Shown one piece after another: positions 7,188 through 13,915 of a DNA stretch of 24,819 bases (its first letter is position 1; each line of letters starts with the position of its first letter). Source of the stretch: JACKCP01 sp034007295 (GTDB taxonomy: Bacteria; Desulfobacterota; Desulfobacteria; Desulfobacterales; JACKCP01). The position numbers and the translations under genes are program-made. The notes below the pieces were generated by a model, which saw nothing but the letters and a program-made list of their open reading frames with translations, searched no databases and had not been told where the DNA came from. The stretch spans positions 1 through 24,819 of the forward strand of contig JAVERC010000047.1 in NCBI GenBank assembly GCA_034007295.1, written 5' to 3'.

Positions 7188-7895
7188 TCAGTTTAAAAGT
7201 CCCATTTTCTTTTTCAGTTCAAGAAGTGAGTCGTTTTGTGAAATTTTAGATGGAGAAGCAAGTGCTGCATTTATTTCATCATCAACAGATTTTTCAGAAT
7301 TTGCAACTTCGCCGTAGGCCTGAGAAAGTGCTTCCTGTTCTTCAACTTTAGCCTTCATTTTTTCAAGCATAGAAATAGTCCCGGACGAATCGATTTTGGA
7401 AAGCTGCTGATTTATTTTTGCAGTTGCCTGGGCTGTTTTAGACCTTGCCTTTAAAGTAATAATCTCATTTTCATATTTGGTAATTGTAGACTTTATTTTA
7501 TTTACATTTCCCTGAAGCTGAGCTGATCTTGATTCATGGGCAGCTGCCTGTTCTGCAAGACTTAAAGCTTCACTTGCAAGGGATTCTTTTTGAGATAGAG
7601 CCTCTGTTGCAAGTCTTTCAGCGTCTGCCATATCAATTTCGCCTGATTGTGCTTTTTGTAAAAGAAGCATTGCTTTTCTTTCATAATCAGCTGCAAGTTT
7701 TTTCTTGTTGTCAGAATCTCTTCTTGTACTGATTGCAATGGCTTTTACCTGGGCAAGAGTTTCCATTGCTGCCTGAAGATCTTTTTTAAGGTCTCTTATT
7801 CCCTGTTCTGTCATTTTTACAGGGTCTTCAAATTTGTCTATGGCTGAATGGGCCTCTGCCTGGCCGATTTTAAATATACGCTTGAAAATTGACAT
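7188..7895 (-). CDS. pspA: PspA/IM30 family protein
   Basis: This 235-aa protein is the ESCRT-III-related PspA/Vipp1 type, which binds the inner face of the membrane and protects it under stress. The sequence opens with MSIFKRIFKI, an amphipathic membrane-binding helix, then has DKFEDPVKMTEQGIRDLKKDL, close to the family's conserved D-P-x-x-M-x-x-Q segment, and an almost unbroken Ala/Glu/Lys/Gln-rich coiled coil to residue 200. The short C-terminal tail ends with LLELKKKMGLL. The ATG at 7895 is 8 nt from AAGGAG; the GTG at 7904 overlaps that site and is rejected. It follows ybjN after 22 bp and is very likely co-transcribed with it. No PspF, PspB or PspC gene is nearby. Confidence 0.88.
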   Translation of the reverse strand: MSIFKRIFKIGQAEAHSAIDKFEDPVKMTEQGIRDLKKDLQAAMETLAQVKAIAISTRRDSDNKKKLAADYERKAMLLLQKAQSGEIDMADAERLATEALSQKESLASEALSLAEQAAAHESRSAQLQGNVNKIKSTITKYENEIITLKARSKTAQATAKINQQLSKIDSSGTISMLEKMKAKVEEQEALSQAYGEVANSEKSVDDEINAALASPSKISQNDSLLELKKKMGLLN

Positions 7896-7917
7896 TATTT
7901 TCACTCCTTAAATAAAT

Positions 7918-8316
7918 TTAGTTTTTAGAGAATTGAATAAGCTCACTGCCATATTCAGAAAGAGCAAGTTCAAGAGATCTGATTGAACCTTCAACTTCAT
8001 TTCTGTCAAGGTTTTCGATCTGAAGAGTATCCCGAAAAATTATTAAATTTTCTTCTTTATTAAGTGCAAAAGCACCATGGACTATTTCTCTGTTCATTTG
8101 AAGAAGTCTTTTATAGACATTGTCTTTGTTTTTTTGAGGTACTGACATTATTACCTGTTCCATAACAAGAATTGTATCTTCGCAGTCTATAACAAGGTTT
8201 GAAATTGAACTTTCTTCATCAGATATGATTATTATTTCTTCATCTGGATTTTCTGAAATGATGTCAAATCCCATTTCAAGCACACAGGACTTAACAAAAT
8301 CAAATTTTTTTTCCAT
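7918..8316 (-). CDS. YbjN-like / type III chaperone-like protein
   Basis: This small acidic protein (132 aa) has the alternating strand-helix pattern of the YbjN/CesT-like fold. It begins with KFDFVKSCVLEMG, has two beta strands around EEIIIISDEE and SNLVIDCED, then the typical YKRLLQMNREIVHGAFAL-x-x-x-x-x-LIIFRDTL and a C-terminal helix SIRSLELALSEYGSEL. Proteins of this family have no known enzyme activity and may bind partner proteins. It lies directly upstream of pspA (22 bp), a pairing seen in other bacteria, so a role with PspA in membrane stress is a fair guess. GGAGG precedes the ATG by 11 nt. Divergent from the alpha/beta hydrolase gene. Confidence 0.7.
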   Translation of the reverse strand: MEKKFDFVKSCVLEMGFDIISENPDEEIIIISDEESSISNLVIDCEDTILVMEQVIMSVPQKNKDNVYKRLLQMNREIVHGAFALNKEENLIIFRDTLQIENLDRNEVEGSIRSLELALSEYGSELIQFSKN

Positions 8317-8398
8317 GGGGTTTTCTACCTCCGTTGGTAAAATTTAAGTTGATGGTTTTAATAATTAAAGTTTTTCTTTTTGAATGATTCTTTGTGTG

Positions 8399-8404
8399 TA
8401 TAAT
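8399..8404 (+). promoter_or_regulatory. -10 box candidate for the alpha/beta hydrolase gene
   Basis: TATAAT matches the sigma70 -10 consensus exactly, 45 bp upstream of the hydrolase ATG, in the divergent region with ybjN. No good -35 lies at 16-18 bp; TTGAAT is 13 bp away. Tentative. Confidence 0.35.
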
Positions 8405-8449
8405 AATACAAAAAAGCTAAATTTCAAACTTTATGGATGATAAAAATTT

Positions 8450-9127
8450 ATGATCGAAAAAGAATTTATTTTTAAAATTGAAAATAACAAAAAATTTAAC
8501 GCAATTTTATCAATTCCTGATTTTCCATCACATGTTTCAGCAGTTATAGCACATGGTGCAAACAATGATATGAATAATTATCTTTTAAAAAAATTTTCCC
8601 ATGTGCTTTGTGAAGCTGATATTCCTGTATTAAGGTTTAATTTCCCCTACAAATATGAAAATAAAGTCAAGCCAGATAGTGCATTAATTTTAAAAAAAGC
8701 CTGGATTGCAGCTTATAATTTTATGAGAAACCACAAAAATTTTCCTTCAAAAAAAATGGTCTTGGCAGGTAAATCTCTTGGAGGAAGAATTGCTGCTGAA
8801 ATTGTTGCCCAAAATTATTTTGATCCTGATTTAATGGTTTTTTTAGGCTATCCCCTTCATCAGCCAGGAAAGCCTGAAAATGCTAAAGATTCATCACTTT
8901 ATTTTATTGATTGTCCTGTTATTTTTGCCAGCGGAACAAAAGATCCGCTTTGCAATAAAGAACTTCTTTTAAAAATTGATGAAAAAATTGGAGATAAATC
9001 CAATCTTTATTTTGTGGAAAATGCAGGCCATTCCCTTACTACCTACAAAATGACCGAGGAAGAAATAAAAGAACATTATAATCTTATAACAAGCGATTTA
9101 AAGGAAATGGTTTTAAAACTGATTTAA
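8450..9127 (+). CDS. Alpha/beta hydrolase (KANL3/TEX30-like, dienelactone-hydrolase type)
   Basis: This 225-aa cytoplasmic enzyme has the alpha/beta-hydrolase order: an oxyanion loop IAHGANND (33-40), LRFNFPY after the second strand, the nucleophile elbow AGKSLGGR with Ser109, an acid in SGTKDPL (Asp165), and His194 in NAGHSL. The GKSLGGR elbow and the HGA-x-x-D loop resemble the KANL3/TEX30-like family (Abhydrolase_11). No signal peptide is present. The substrate is unknown; an ester or thioester is likely. It stands alone between divergent ybjN and convergent waaA. Confidence 0.85.
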   Translation: MIEKEFIFKIENNKKFNAILSIPDFPSHVSAVIAHGANNDMNNYLLKKFSHVLCEADIPVLRFNFPYKYENKVKPDSALILKKAWIAAYNFMRNHKNFPSKKMVLAGKSLGGRIAAEIVAQNYFDPDLMVFLGYPLHQPGKPENAKDSSLYFIDCPVIFASGTKDPLCNKELLLKIDEKIGDKSNLYFVENAGHSLTTYKMTEEEIKEHYNLITSDLKEMVLKLI

Positions 9128-9212
9128 AATTTATCAATTCTAGTTAGCTGCTGAACAAAAAATTCTCGTTTTCGGCCAATCTCTAGTTAAAATAAATTAT
9201 AAATTTTTGAAA

Positions 9213-10493
9213 TTAATATAAATATTTTAAAATTCCTTGTGCCTGTTTTTTTGCAGCACCTTTATTTTTTTCAACTGCCTTAAGAGCATTAAGTCCGGTT
9301 TCTTTTCTTAAGTCATTATCTTTAAGAAGGTTTTTTATTACATCATAGATATTATCTTCAAGAACTTCAAACCCGCCTTTTTCATTTAAAATAATTTGAG
9401 AAATTTCCTTGAAATGATCCATATATCTGCCAAAAATTACAGGTTTTTGAAGTGAGGCAGGTTCAAGAATATTTTGGCCGCCAAAATTTTTAATACTTCC
9501 ACCCACAAAAACAAGATCTGCGATTGTATAAATTTTTTTGAGTTCTCCCATTGTATTTATAATTATTACATCAGAAAAAATATTTGTTTTGTCGGTTCTG
9601 AGATTAAAACTTATATTTTTCTGGTTTAAAATATCTGTAATTTCATCAAGTCTTGAAAGATGTCTTGGAACAATAATAAGCTTTAGGTTTAAAAACTCTT
9701 TTTTAAGTTTTTTGTAAACATCAGCTAGAATTTCTTCTTCTCCGTTTCTTGTACTTCCGCATACAAGTATGAGGTCGTTTTTTGTAAATCCAAAAAATTT
9801 TTTATAGGTGGTTTGAATTTTTTCAGTATCGTTTTTATCAATGGAAAAATCATATTTTGCATTCCCTGTAACAATAATTTTTTCTTTTTTGCAGTTAAGT
9901 TTTAAAAGATTATTTTCATCCTGAAATGATGCTGCATAAAATTTATCAACAAGGTTTAATATGTTTTGAGTCAGGTTTTTTACTTTAAGATAGTTTTTTA
10001 AAGATGAATTTGAAATTCTTGCATTTGAAATAATTACAGGGATTTTATTTTTTTTTGCCTCAAAAATCAGATTTGGCCATAGTTCTGTTTCAATTATGCA
10101 TAAAATATCTGGTTTTATAATTTGAAATGCTTTTTTTACATTTAGTGCAGAATCGATTGGAGAATAGGAAATATCTGCCAGGTTCAAAAGATTTGACATT
10201 GCAATTTCATATCCAGAATCTGTCATTACTGAAACATGAAAACTTAAATTAATTTTTTGCTTTAGAATTTCTTTTATTAAAATTTCACAAACTCCAACTT
10301 CACCAACAGATGAGGCATAAAACCAGATTTTTTTTTGTGATGTTTTTTTAGATTTTATATTTTTAAAGCTTCTTTTATAAAAAAAAGAAACAATCTTGTT
10401 TTTAGTGAATAAATTTAAAACTCTTGAAATTAAAATCAGGAGTTCACCTGTAAAAGATGAAATAAATTTGTATTTTGCATAGGTTATTTTCAT
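9213..10493 (-). CDS. waaA: 3-deoxy-D-manno-octulosonic acid (Kdo) transferase
   Basis: This is the GT-B glycosyltransferase that adds Kdo from CMP-Kdo to lipid IVA on the inner face of the membrane, an essential LPS core step. The 426-aa protein has an N-terminal membrane-anchor helix (about 10-40), then YASSVGEVG with the catalytic Glu65, ETELWPNLI, SNARIS, a VCGSTRNGEEE acceptor-side loop, PRHLSR, and FVGGSIKNFGGQNILEPA near the CMP-Kdo site. All expected motifs are seen. Mono- or bifunctionality cannot be told from sequence alone. The Shine-Dalgarno is weak (CAGG). No other LPS genes are adjacent, so it is a stand-alone gene here. Confidence 0.93.
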   Translation of the reverse strand: MKITYAKYKFISSFTGELLILISRVLNLFTKNKIVSFFYKRSFKNIKSKKTSQKKIWFYASSVGEVGVCEILIKEILKQKINLSFHVSVMTDSGYEIAMSNLLNLADISYSPIDSALNVKKAFQIIKPDILCIIETELWPNLIFEAKKNKIPVIISNARISNSSLKNYLKVKNLTQNILNLVDKFYAASFQDENNLLKLNCKKEKIIVTGNAKYDFSIDKNDTEKIQTTYKKFFGFTKNDLILVCGSTRNGEEEILADVYKKLKKEFLNLKLIIVPRHLSRLDEITDILNQKNISFNLRTDKTNIFSDVIIINTMGELKKIYTIADLVFVGGSIKNFGGQNILEPASLQKPVIFGRYMDHFKEISQIILNEKGGFEVLEDNIYDVIKNLLKDNDLRKETGLNALKAVEKNKGAAKKQAQGILKYLY

Positions 10494-10617
10494 ATAAAGC
10501 CTGTTTTTTATGAGTTTTTTAAGGTAATACAGATTTTTTTTTGTTACTGCAAGAAATCATGGGTTTGTCTTATAAAAATAAGTTTTTGGAAATGAAAAAT
10601 TTACAAAGGAATTTAAA

Positions 10618-10875
10618 ATGAGTTTATTTGAGATTTTAATGCTTATCTGTTTTGGAAGTGCCTGGCCTGCAAGTATTTATAAGTCCTATACATCAAAAAG
10701 TAATTCAGGGAAAAGTCTTGTTTTTATGGTTATAATTTTTACGGGTTATGTTTCAGGTGTTTTTCATAAAATTTTTTATCACTATGACAATGTAATCTGG
10801 CTTTATGTATTTAATGCCTTGCTTGTTGCAGTGGACATGGGCCTTTATTTTAAAAATTCATTATCAAAGAACTGA
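10618..10875 (+). CDS. PQ-loop / SemiSWEET-like small membrane protein
   Basis: This 85-aa protein is predicted to have three membrane helices (about 5-22, 36-52, 61-79), the size of a single triple-helix bundle. The loop GSAWPASIYKSYTSKSNSGKS after helix 1 resembles the MtN3/PQ-loop pattern, though the Pro-Gln pair itself is replaced by Trp-Pro. SemiSWEET proteins dimerise to move small sugars; this one may be a relative with another cargo. AAAGGA sits 7 nt before the ATG. It is transcribed away from waaA and towards trpR, with no terminator between, but the trpR promoter candidate lies after it. Confidence 0.6.
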   Translation: MSLFEILMLICFGSAWPASIYKSYTSKSNSGKSLVFMVIIFTGYVSGVFHKIFYHYDNVIWLYVFNALLVAVDMGLYFKNSLSKN

Positions 10876-10893
10876 TTTTAAAATCTTCTTTTC

Positions 10894-10907
10894 TTGACAA
10901 AAGTCAA
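10894..10907. promoter_or_regulatory. Dyad over the -35 box
   Basis: TTGAC-AAAA-GTCAA is a perfect 5-bp-arm inverted repeat that contains the whole -35 hexamer. Candidate repressor site, or chance in AT-rich DNA. Confidence 0.35.
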
Positions 10908-10923
10908 AGCCTGTGTTTCTATA
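10894..10923 (+). promoter_or_regulatory. Probable promoter of the trpR-like/trpB pair
   Basis: A perfect -35 TTGACA (10894-10899) lies 56 bp upstream of the repressor ATG. The -10 is less certain: TCTATA at 10918-10923 (18-bp spacer) or TATATG at 10920-10925 (20-bp spacer). Both hexamer regions are embedded in inverted repeats, which fits a repressible promoter. Confidence 0.45.
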
Positions 10924-10933
10924 TGCAGAAACA
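10914..10933. promoter_or_regulatory. Dyad over the -10 region, candidate TrpR-like operator
   Basis: TGTTTCT and AGAAACA form perfect 7-bp arms around ATATGC, 20 bp in all. This is close to the length of the 18-bp dyad bound by a TrpR dimer, and it covers the likely -10 box just upstream of the repressor gene. This fits autoregulation, but binding is inferred from position and symmetry only; it does not have the E. coli CTAG core. Confidence 0.45.
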
Positions 10934-10949
10934 TTTTTCCGGGGGATTA

Positions 10950-11243
10950 ATGAACGAAAGAAGCTTAGATAAAAAAGCTTTTAATGAACTTGCAGATATT
11001 TTTTGTGAAATTTCTGACAAAAATAAAATGAAAGCTTTTATTCAGGAAATAATGACAGACAAGGAATGTTTTGATCTTGTTTTAAGATGGAAACTTCTTA
11101 AAGCAATTTATAAAGGAGAACCTCAAAGAAAAATTGCACAGGATTATAAAATTTCCTTATGCAAAATTACAAGAGGGTCAAAAATTTTAAAAAAAGAAGA
11201 TTCCTGTGTAAAAAAAATTTTGGATAATTTTGAAACAAATTAA
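10950..11243 (+). CDS. TrpR-family (TrpR/YerC-like) repressor
   Basis: This 97-aa protein matches the Trp repressor fold along its length: helical N-terminus, then IMTDKECFDLVLRWKLLKAI, and the helix-turn-helix QRKIAQDYKISLCKITRGSKIL. Aligned by eye to E. coli TrpR, the ligand-side Thr44, Arg54 and Arg84 have equivalents (IMT, VLR, TRG), while Thr81 and Ser88 become Lys and Ile. So tryptophan sensing is plausible but the DNA target may differ. The ATG at 10950 follows GGGGGA and is preferred to 10923, which lies in the promoter. It starts 11 bp upstream of trpB, so a tryptophan-related role is strongly suggested by context. The YerC/YecD branch of the family is the alternative. Confidence 0.8.
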   Translation: MNERSLDKKAFNELADIFCEISDKNKMKAFIQEIMTDKECFDLVLRWKLLKAIYKGEPQRKIAQDYKISLCKITRGSKILKKEDSCVKKILDNFETN

Positions 11244-11254
11244 GGACTGATAAA

Positions 11255-12481
11255 ATGAGCAAAAAAGTTTTAAATTATGAAATGCCAGATGATAAAGGTT
11301 TTTTTGGTGAATACGGCGGAAGCTTTATTCCACCTCAACTTGAAAAAATTATGAACGAAATAACTGAGGCATATAAAGAAATTGTAAAAGATGAGTCTTT
11401 TAAAAAAGAGCTTTCACATCTTTACAAAACCTATGTTGGAAGGCCAAGTCCGATTTATTTTGCAAAAAATCTTTCCAAAAAACTTGGCGGAGCAGATATT
11501 TATTTAAAAAGAGAAGATCTTAATCATACCGGAGCTCACAAAATAAATCACTGCCTTGGGGAAGCTCTTCTTGCAAAAAAAATGGGAAAGAAAAAGGTAA
11601 TTGCAGAAACAGGTGCAGGCCAGCACGGAGTTGCAATTGCAACAGCAGCTGTTATGACAGGACTTGAATGCGATATTTATATGGGTACTGTTGATATCAA
11701 AAAAGAGCATCCAAATGTTGTAAGAATGAAAATTTTAGGTGCAAATGTAATTCCTGTAACACGGGGAACAAAAACTCTTAAAGATGCTGTAGATGCAGCT
11801 TTTGAAGCATATCTTGAAGATCCTGTAACCCAGCTTTATGCAATAGGTTCTGTTGTAGGCCCCCACCCATTTCCAATGATGGTAAGAGATTTTCAGCAGA
11901 TAGTCGGATATGAGGCAAGGGAGCAGTTTCAGGAAGCCTGCGGCAAACTTCCCGATGCCATTGCAGCCTGTGTTGGAGGCGGTTCAAATGCAATGGGTCT
12001 TTTTACTGCTTTTCTTGAAGATGAGTCTGTTTCTATTTACGGAGTTGAACCCGCAGGAACAGGATTTGAGGCGGGAAAACATGCTGCAACTTTAAAACTT
12101 GGAACACCAGGAGTTCTTCATGGTTTTAAATCCTATCTTTTACAGGATGAAAAAGGAAATCCACTTGAAGTTTATTCAGTTGCAAGCGGCCTTGATTATC
12201 CTGGTGTTGGTCCCCAGCATTCTCTTTTAAAGGATTTGGAAAGAGTAAATTATGTAACAATAAATGATAAAGAAACAATTGACGCTTTTTTTGAACTTTC
12301 AAGAACTGAAGGAATAATTCCTGCAATTGAAAGCAGTCATGCCGTTGCTTATGCAATTAAACTTGCACCTGAGCTTGGAAAAGGAAAATCAATCCTTGTA
12401 AATCTTTCTGGAAGGGGAGACAAGGATATTGATTTTGTAGTTGATAAATACGGAAGTGATTACGGCGTAGTAATGGATTAA
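11255..12481 (+). CDS. trpB: Tryptophan synthase beta chain
   Basis: This PLP enzyme joins indole and L-serine to give L-tryptophan. The 408-aa protein is a standard TrpB1: GEYGGSFIPP (18-27), RPSPIYFAKNL, the PLP lysine Lys96 in HTGAHKIN, the catalytic Glu118 in AETGAGQHG, the phosphate-binding GGGSNAMG (241-248), and the C-terminal SGRGDKD. The N-terminus and COMM-domain region are complete, so it should be able to pair with TrpA. trpA and other trp genes are absent from the window; the gene sits alone with the TrpR-like gene 11 bp upstream. It could complete a scattered pathway or salvage indole. Confidence 0.96.
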   Translation: MSKKVLNYEMPDDKGFFGEYGGSFIPPQLEKIMNEITEAYKEIVKDESFKKELSHLYKTYVGRPSPIYFAKNLSKKLGGADIYLKREDLNHTGAHKINHCLGEALLAKKMGKKKVIAETGAGQHGVAIATAAVMTGLECDIYMGTVDIKKEHPNVVRMKILGANVIPVTRGTKTLKDAVDAAFEAYLEDPVTQLYAIGSVVGPHPFPMMVRDFQQIVGYEAREQFQEACGKLPDAIAACVGGGSNAMGLFTAFLEDESVSIYGVEPAGTGFEAGKHAATLKLGTPGVLHGFKSYLLQDEKGNPLEVYSVASGLDYPGVGPQHSLLKDLERVNYVTINDKETIDAFFELSRTEGIIPAIESSHAVAYAIKLAPELGKGKSILVNLSGRGDKDIDFVVDKYGSDYGVVMD

Positions 12482-12489
12482 ACAAAATT

Positions 12490-12569
12490 TTTTAAGTCGG
12501 CAAATTAATTTTAGATTTGACATTATTTGTAAATAAGATAAAAAACTTAAATATAATTTCGACTTAAAA
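12490..12569. repeat. 10-bp inverted repeat spaced by 60 bp
   Basis: TTTTAAGTCG (12490-12499) and CGACTTAAAA (12560-12569) are exact reverse complements flanking AT-rich DNA between trpB and the small membrane-protein gene. The interior contains TTGACA (12517-12522) and TATAAT (12552-12557), but their 29-bp spacing is not that of a single promoter. Paired operator half-sites or a long-range stem are possible. Confidence 0.45.
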
Positions 12570-12599
12570 TAATTTTAATAAAATACAAGGAGTATGAAG

Positions 12600-12791
12600 A
12601 TGGATTTTTTGCCTTTTAAGCCTACTATTTTAAATGCAATTATCTGGCTTGCAATTGTTTTGATTTTTACTGGTATTTCTAAAGGAATCGGCGGAGAGGG
12701 AGCAAATTACTTTATTGGCGGTGTTCTTTTAGGATTTCCAACATATTTTGCAAATATCCTTATAATTGAAGGTTTTGCTCCAAAACATTAA
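12600..12791 (+). CDS. Small two-helix membrane protein, unknown
   Basis: This 63-aa protein has two hydrophobic stretches (about 10-27 and 38-55) with a glycine-rich turn, KGIGGEGANYFIGG, between them and a short charged end. I do not recognise a family. The ATG at 12600 is 7 nt from AAGGAG, while the in-frame ATG at 12594 is only 1 nt from it, so 12600 is chosen. A strong terminator follows 24 bp after the stop codon, and an inverted repeat and promoter-like boxes precede it, so it looks like a real single-gene transcript and not a chance frame. Confidence 0.6.
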   Translation: MDFLPFKPTILNAIIWLAIVLIFTGISKGIGGEGANYFIGGVLLGFPTYFANILIIEGFAPKH

Positions 12792-12814
12792 AAAATTATT
12801 GTTTCATTTCTTTT

Positions 12815-12853
12815 AAAGCCACACTTTTTTATTGTAAGTGTGGCTTTTTTTTT
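12815..12853 (+). terminator. Strong intrinsic terminator
   Basis: AAAGCCACACTT (12815-12826) pairs perfectly with AAGTGTGGCTTT (12836-12847) around a 9-nt loop, and T residues run on to 12853. This ends the small membrane-protein transcript and insulates the MoxR/Bat operon. Confidence 0.92.
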
Positions 12854-12934
12854 CTTGAATTTTTTGTCTTAATTATTATTTTCAGTCAAAATTAATCTAA
12901 ATTAAAACATTTAAAAAACAGGTTTTTTGCTTTT

Positions 12935-13909
12935 ATGGATGAAATAAAGGAAAAAATTTCAGAGATTTCTGATGTTATTGAACAAATTAGAAATGAAGTA
13001 AAAAAACATCTTGTAGGCCAAACCAAACTTTGCGACGGACTTTTAACAGCACTTATCACAAAACAGCATGTTCTTTTGGAAGGGGTTCCAGGCCTTGCAA
13101 AAACAAGTTCAGTCAAAGCTCTTTCTGAAACTGTTAATTTAGGTTTTAAAAGAATTCAGTTTACCCCTGATTTACTTCCTGCAGATATAGTAGGTACAGA
13201 AATTTATCTTCCTAAAACAGGTGATTTTACAGTTAAAAAAGGGCCGGTTTTCAATAATATAATTCTTGCAGATGAAATAAACAGGGCTCCGTCAAAGGTT
13301 CAGTCTGCACTTTTGGAAGCAATGCAGGAAAAACAGGTTACAATAGGAGACAACACTTATTTTCTTCCGTCACCTTTTCTTGTGCTTGCAACTCAAAATC
13401 CAATTGAGCAGGAAGGAACATATCCTCTTCCAGAAGCTCAGGTGGACAGGTTCATGTTAAAACTTAAAATTGACTATCCCACTAAAGAAGAAGAAAAGCT
13501 TATTCTTGAGAAAATGATTTTTTCAAAACCTGAAAAAATAAATCCTGTTGCAGACGCTTCGCAGATTGAAGAAATGTCAGAACTTGTTTTTAAAATATAT
13601 ATGGATGAAAGTCTTAAAAACTATATTGTAGATATTGTGTGTGCCTCAAGAAATCCTGGTGATTACAATCTTGATATAAAAGAATATATAAGGTTTGGAG
13701 CATCTCCAAGGGCAACAATGTTTCTTGCACTTGCTGCCAAGGCAAGGGCTTTGCTTGACAAACGCGCATATGTAATCCCAAATGATATAAAAGATGCTGC
13801 CTATGATGTTTTACGGCACAGAATTCTTTTATCCTATGAAGCAGAAGCAGAAGATATAGAAAGCGAAACTGTAATTGAAGAAATTTTAAATAAAATAAGC
13901 GTTCCATAA
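12935..13909 (+). CDS. moxR: MoxR-type AAA+ ATPase
   Basis: This 324-aa cytoplasmic AAA+ ATPase is of the MoxR/RavA branch, taken to act as a chaperone that remodels or activates the vWA proteins encoded with it. Seen are HLVGQ at the start of the domain, Walker A GVPGLAKT (50-57), FTPDLLPADIVGTE, Walker B IILADE (109-114) followed by INRAPSKVQSALLEAMQE, sensor 1 LATQNP and EAQVDRFMLK, and a C-terminal lid domain with SPRATMFLALAAKA. It is the first gene of the operon, after a strong terminator. TTGAAT (12855-12860) and TATTTT (12877-12882), 16 bp apart, could be its promoter but match poorly. DUF58 follows after 6 bp. Confidence 0.93.
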   Translation: MDEIKEKISEISDVIEQIRNEVKKHLVGQTKLCDGLLTALITKQHVLLEGVPGLAKTSSVKALSETVNLGFKRIQFTPDLLPADIVGTEIYLPKTGDFTVKKGPVFNNIILADEINRAPSKVQSALLEAMQEKQVTIGDNTYFLPSPFLVLATQNPIEQEGTYPLPEAQVDRFMLKLKIDYPTKEEEKLILEKMIFSKPEKINPVADASQIEEMSELVFKIYMDESLKNYIVDIVCASRNPGDYNLDIKEYIRFGASPRATMFLALAAKARALLDKRAYVIPNDIKDAAYDVLRHRILLSYEAEAEDIESETVIEEILNKISVP

Positions 13910-13915
13910 AACTTT

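Noticed and set aside
9138..9190. Two CTAGTTA half-sites resembling the E. coli trp operator core
   Set aside because: They lie between the hydrolase and waaA stop codons, about 1.8 kb from the trpR-like gene, lack dyad symmetry, and are in a convergent gap where no promoter is expected.
12517..12557. TTGACA and TATAAT as one promoter for the 63-aa gene
   Set aside because: The two boxes are 29 bp apart, too far for one sigma70 promoter. Either may belong to a promoter with a weaker partner box, but I could not choose.
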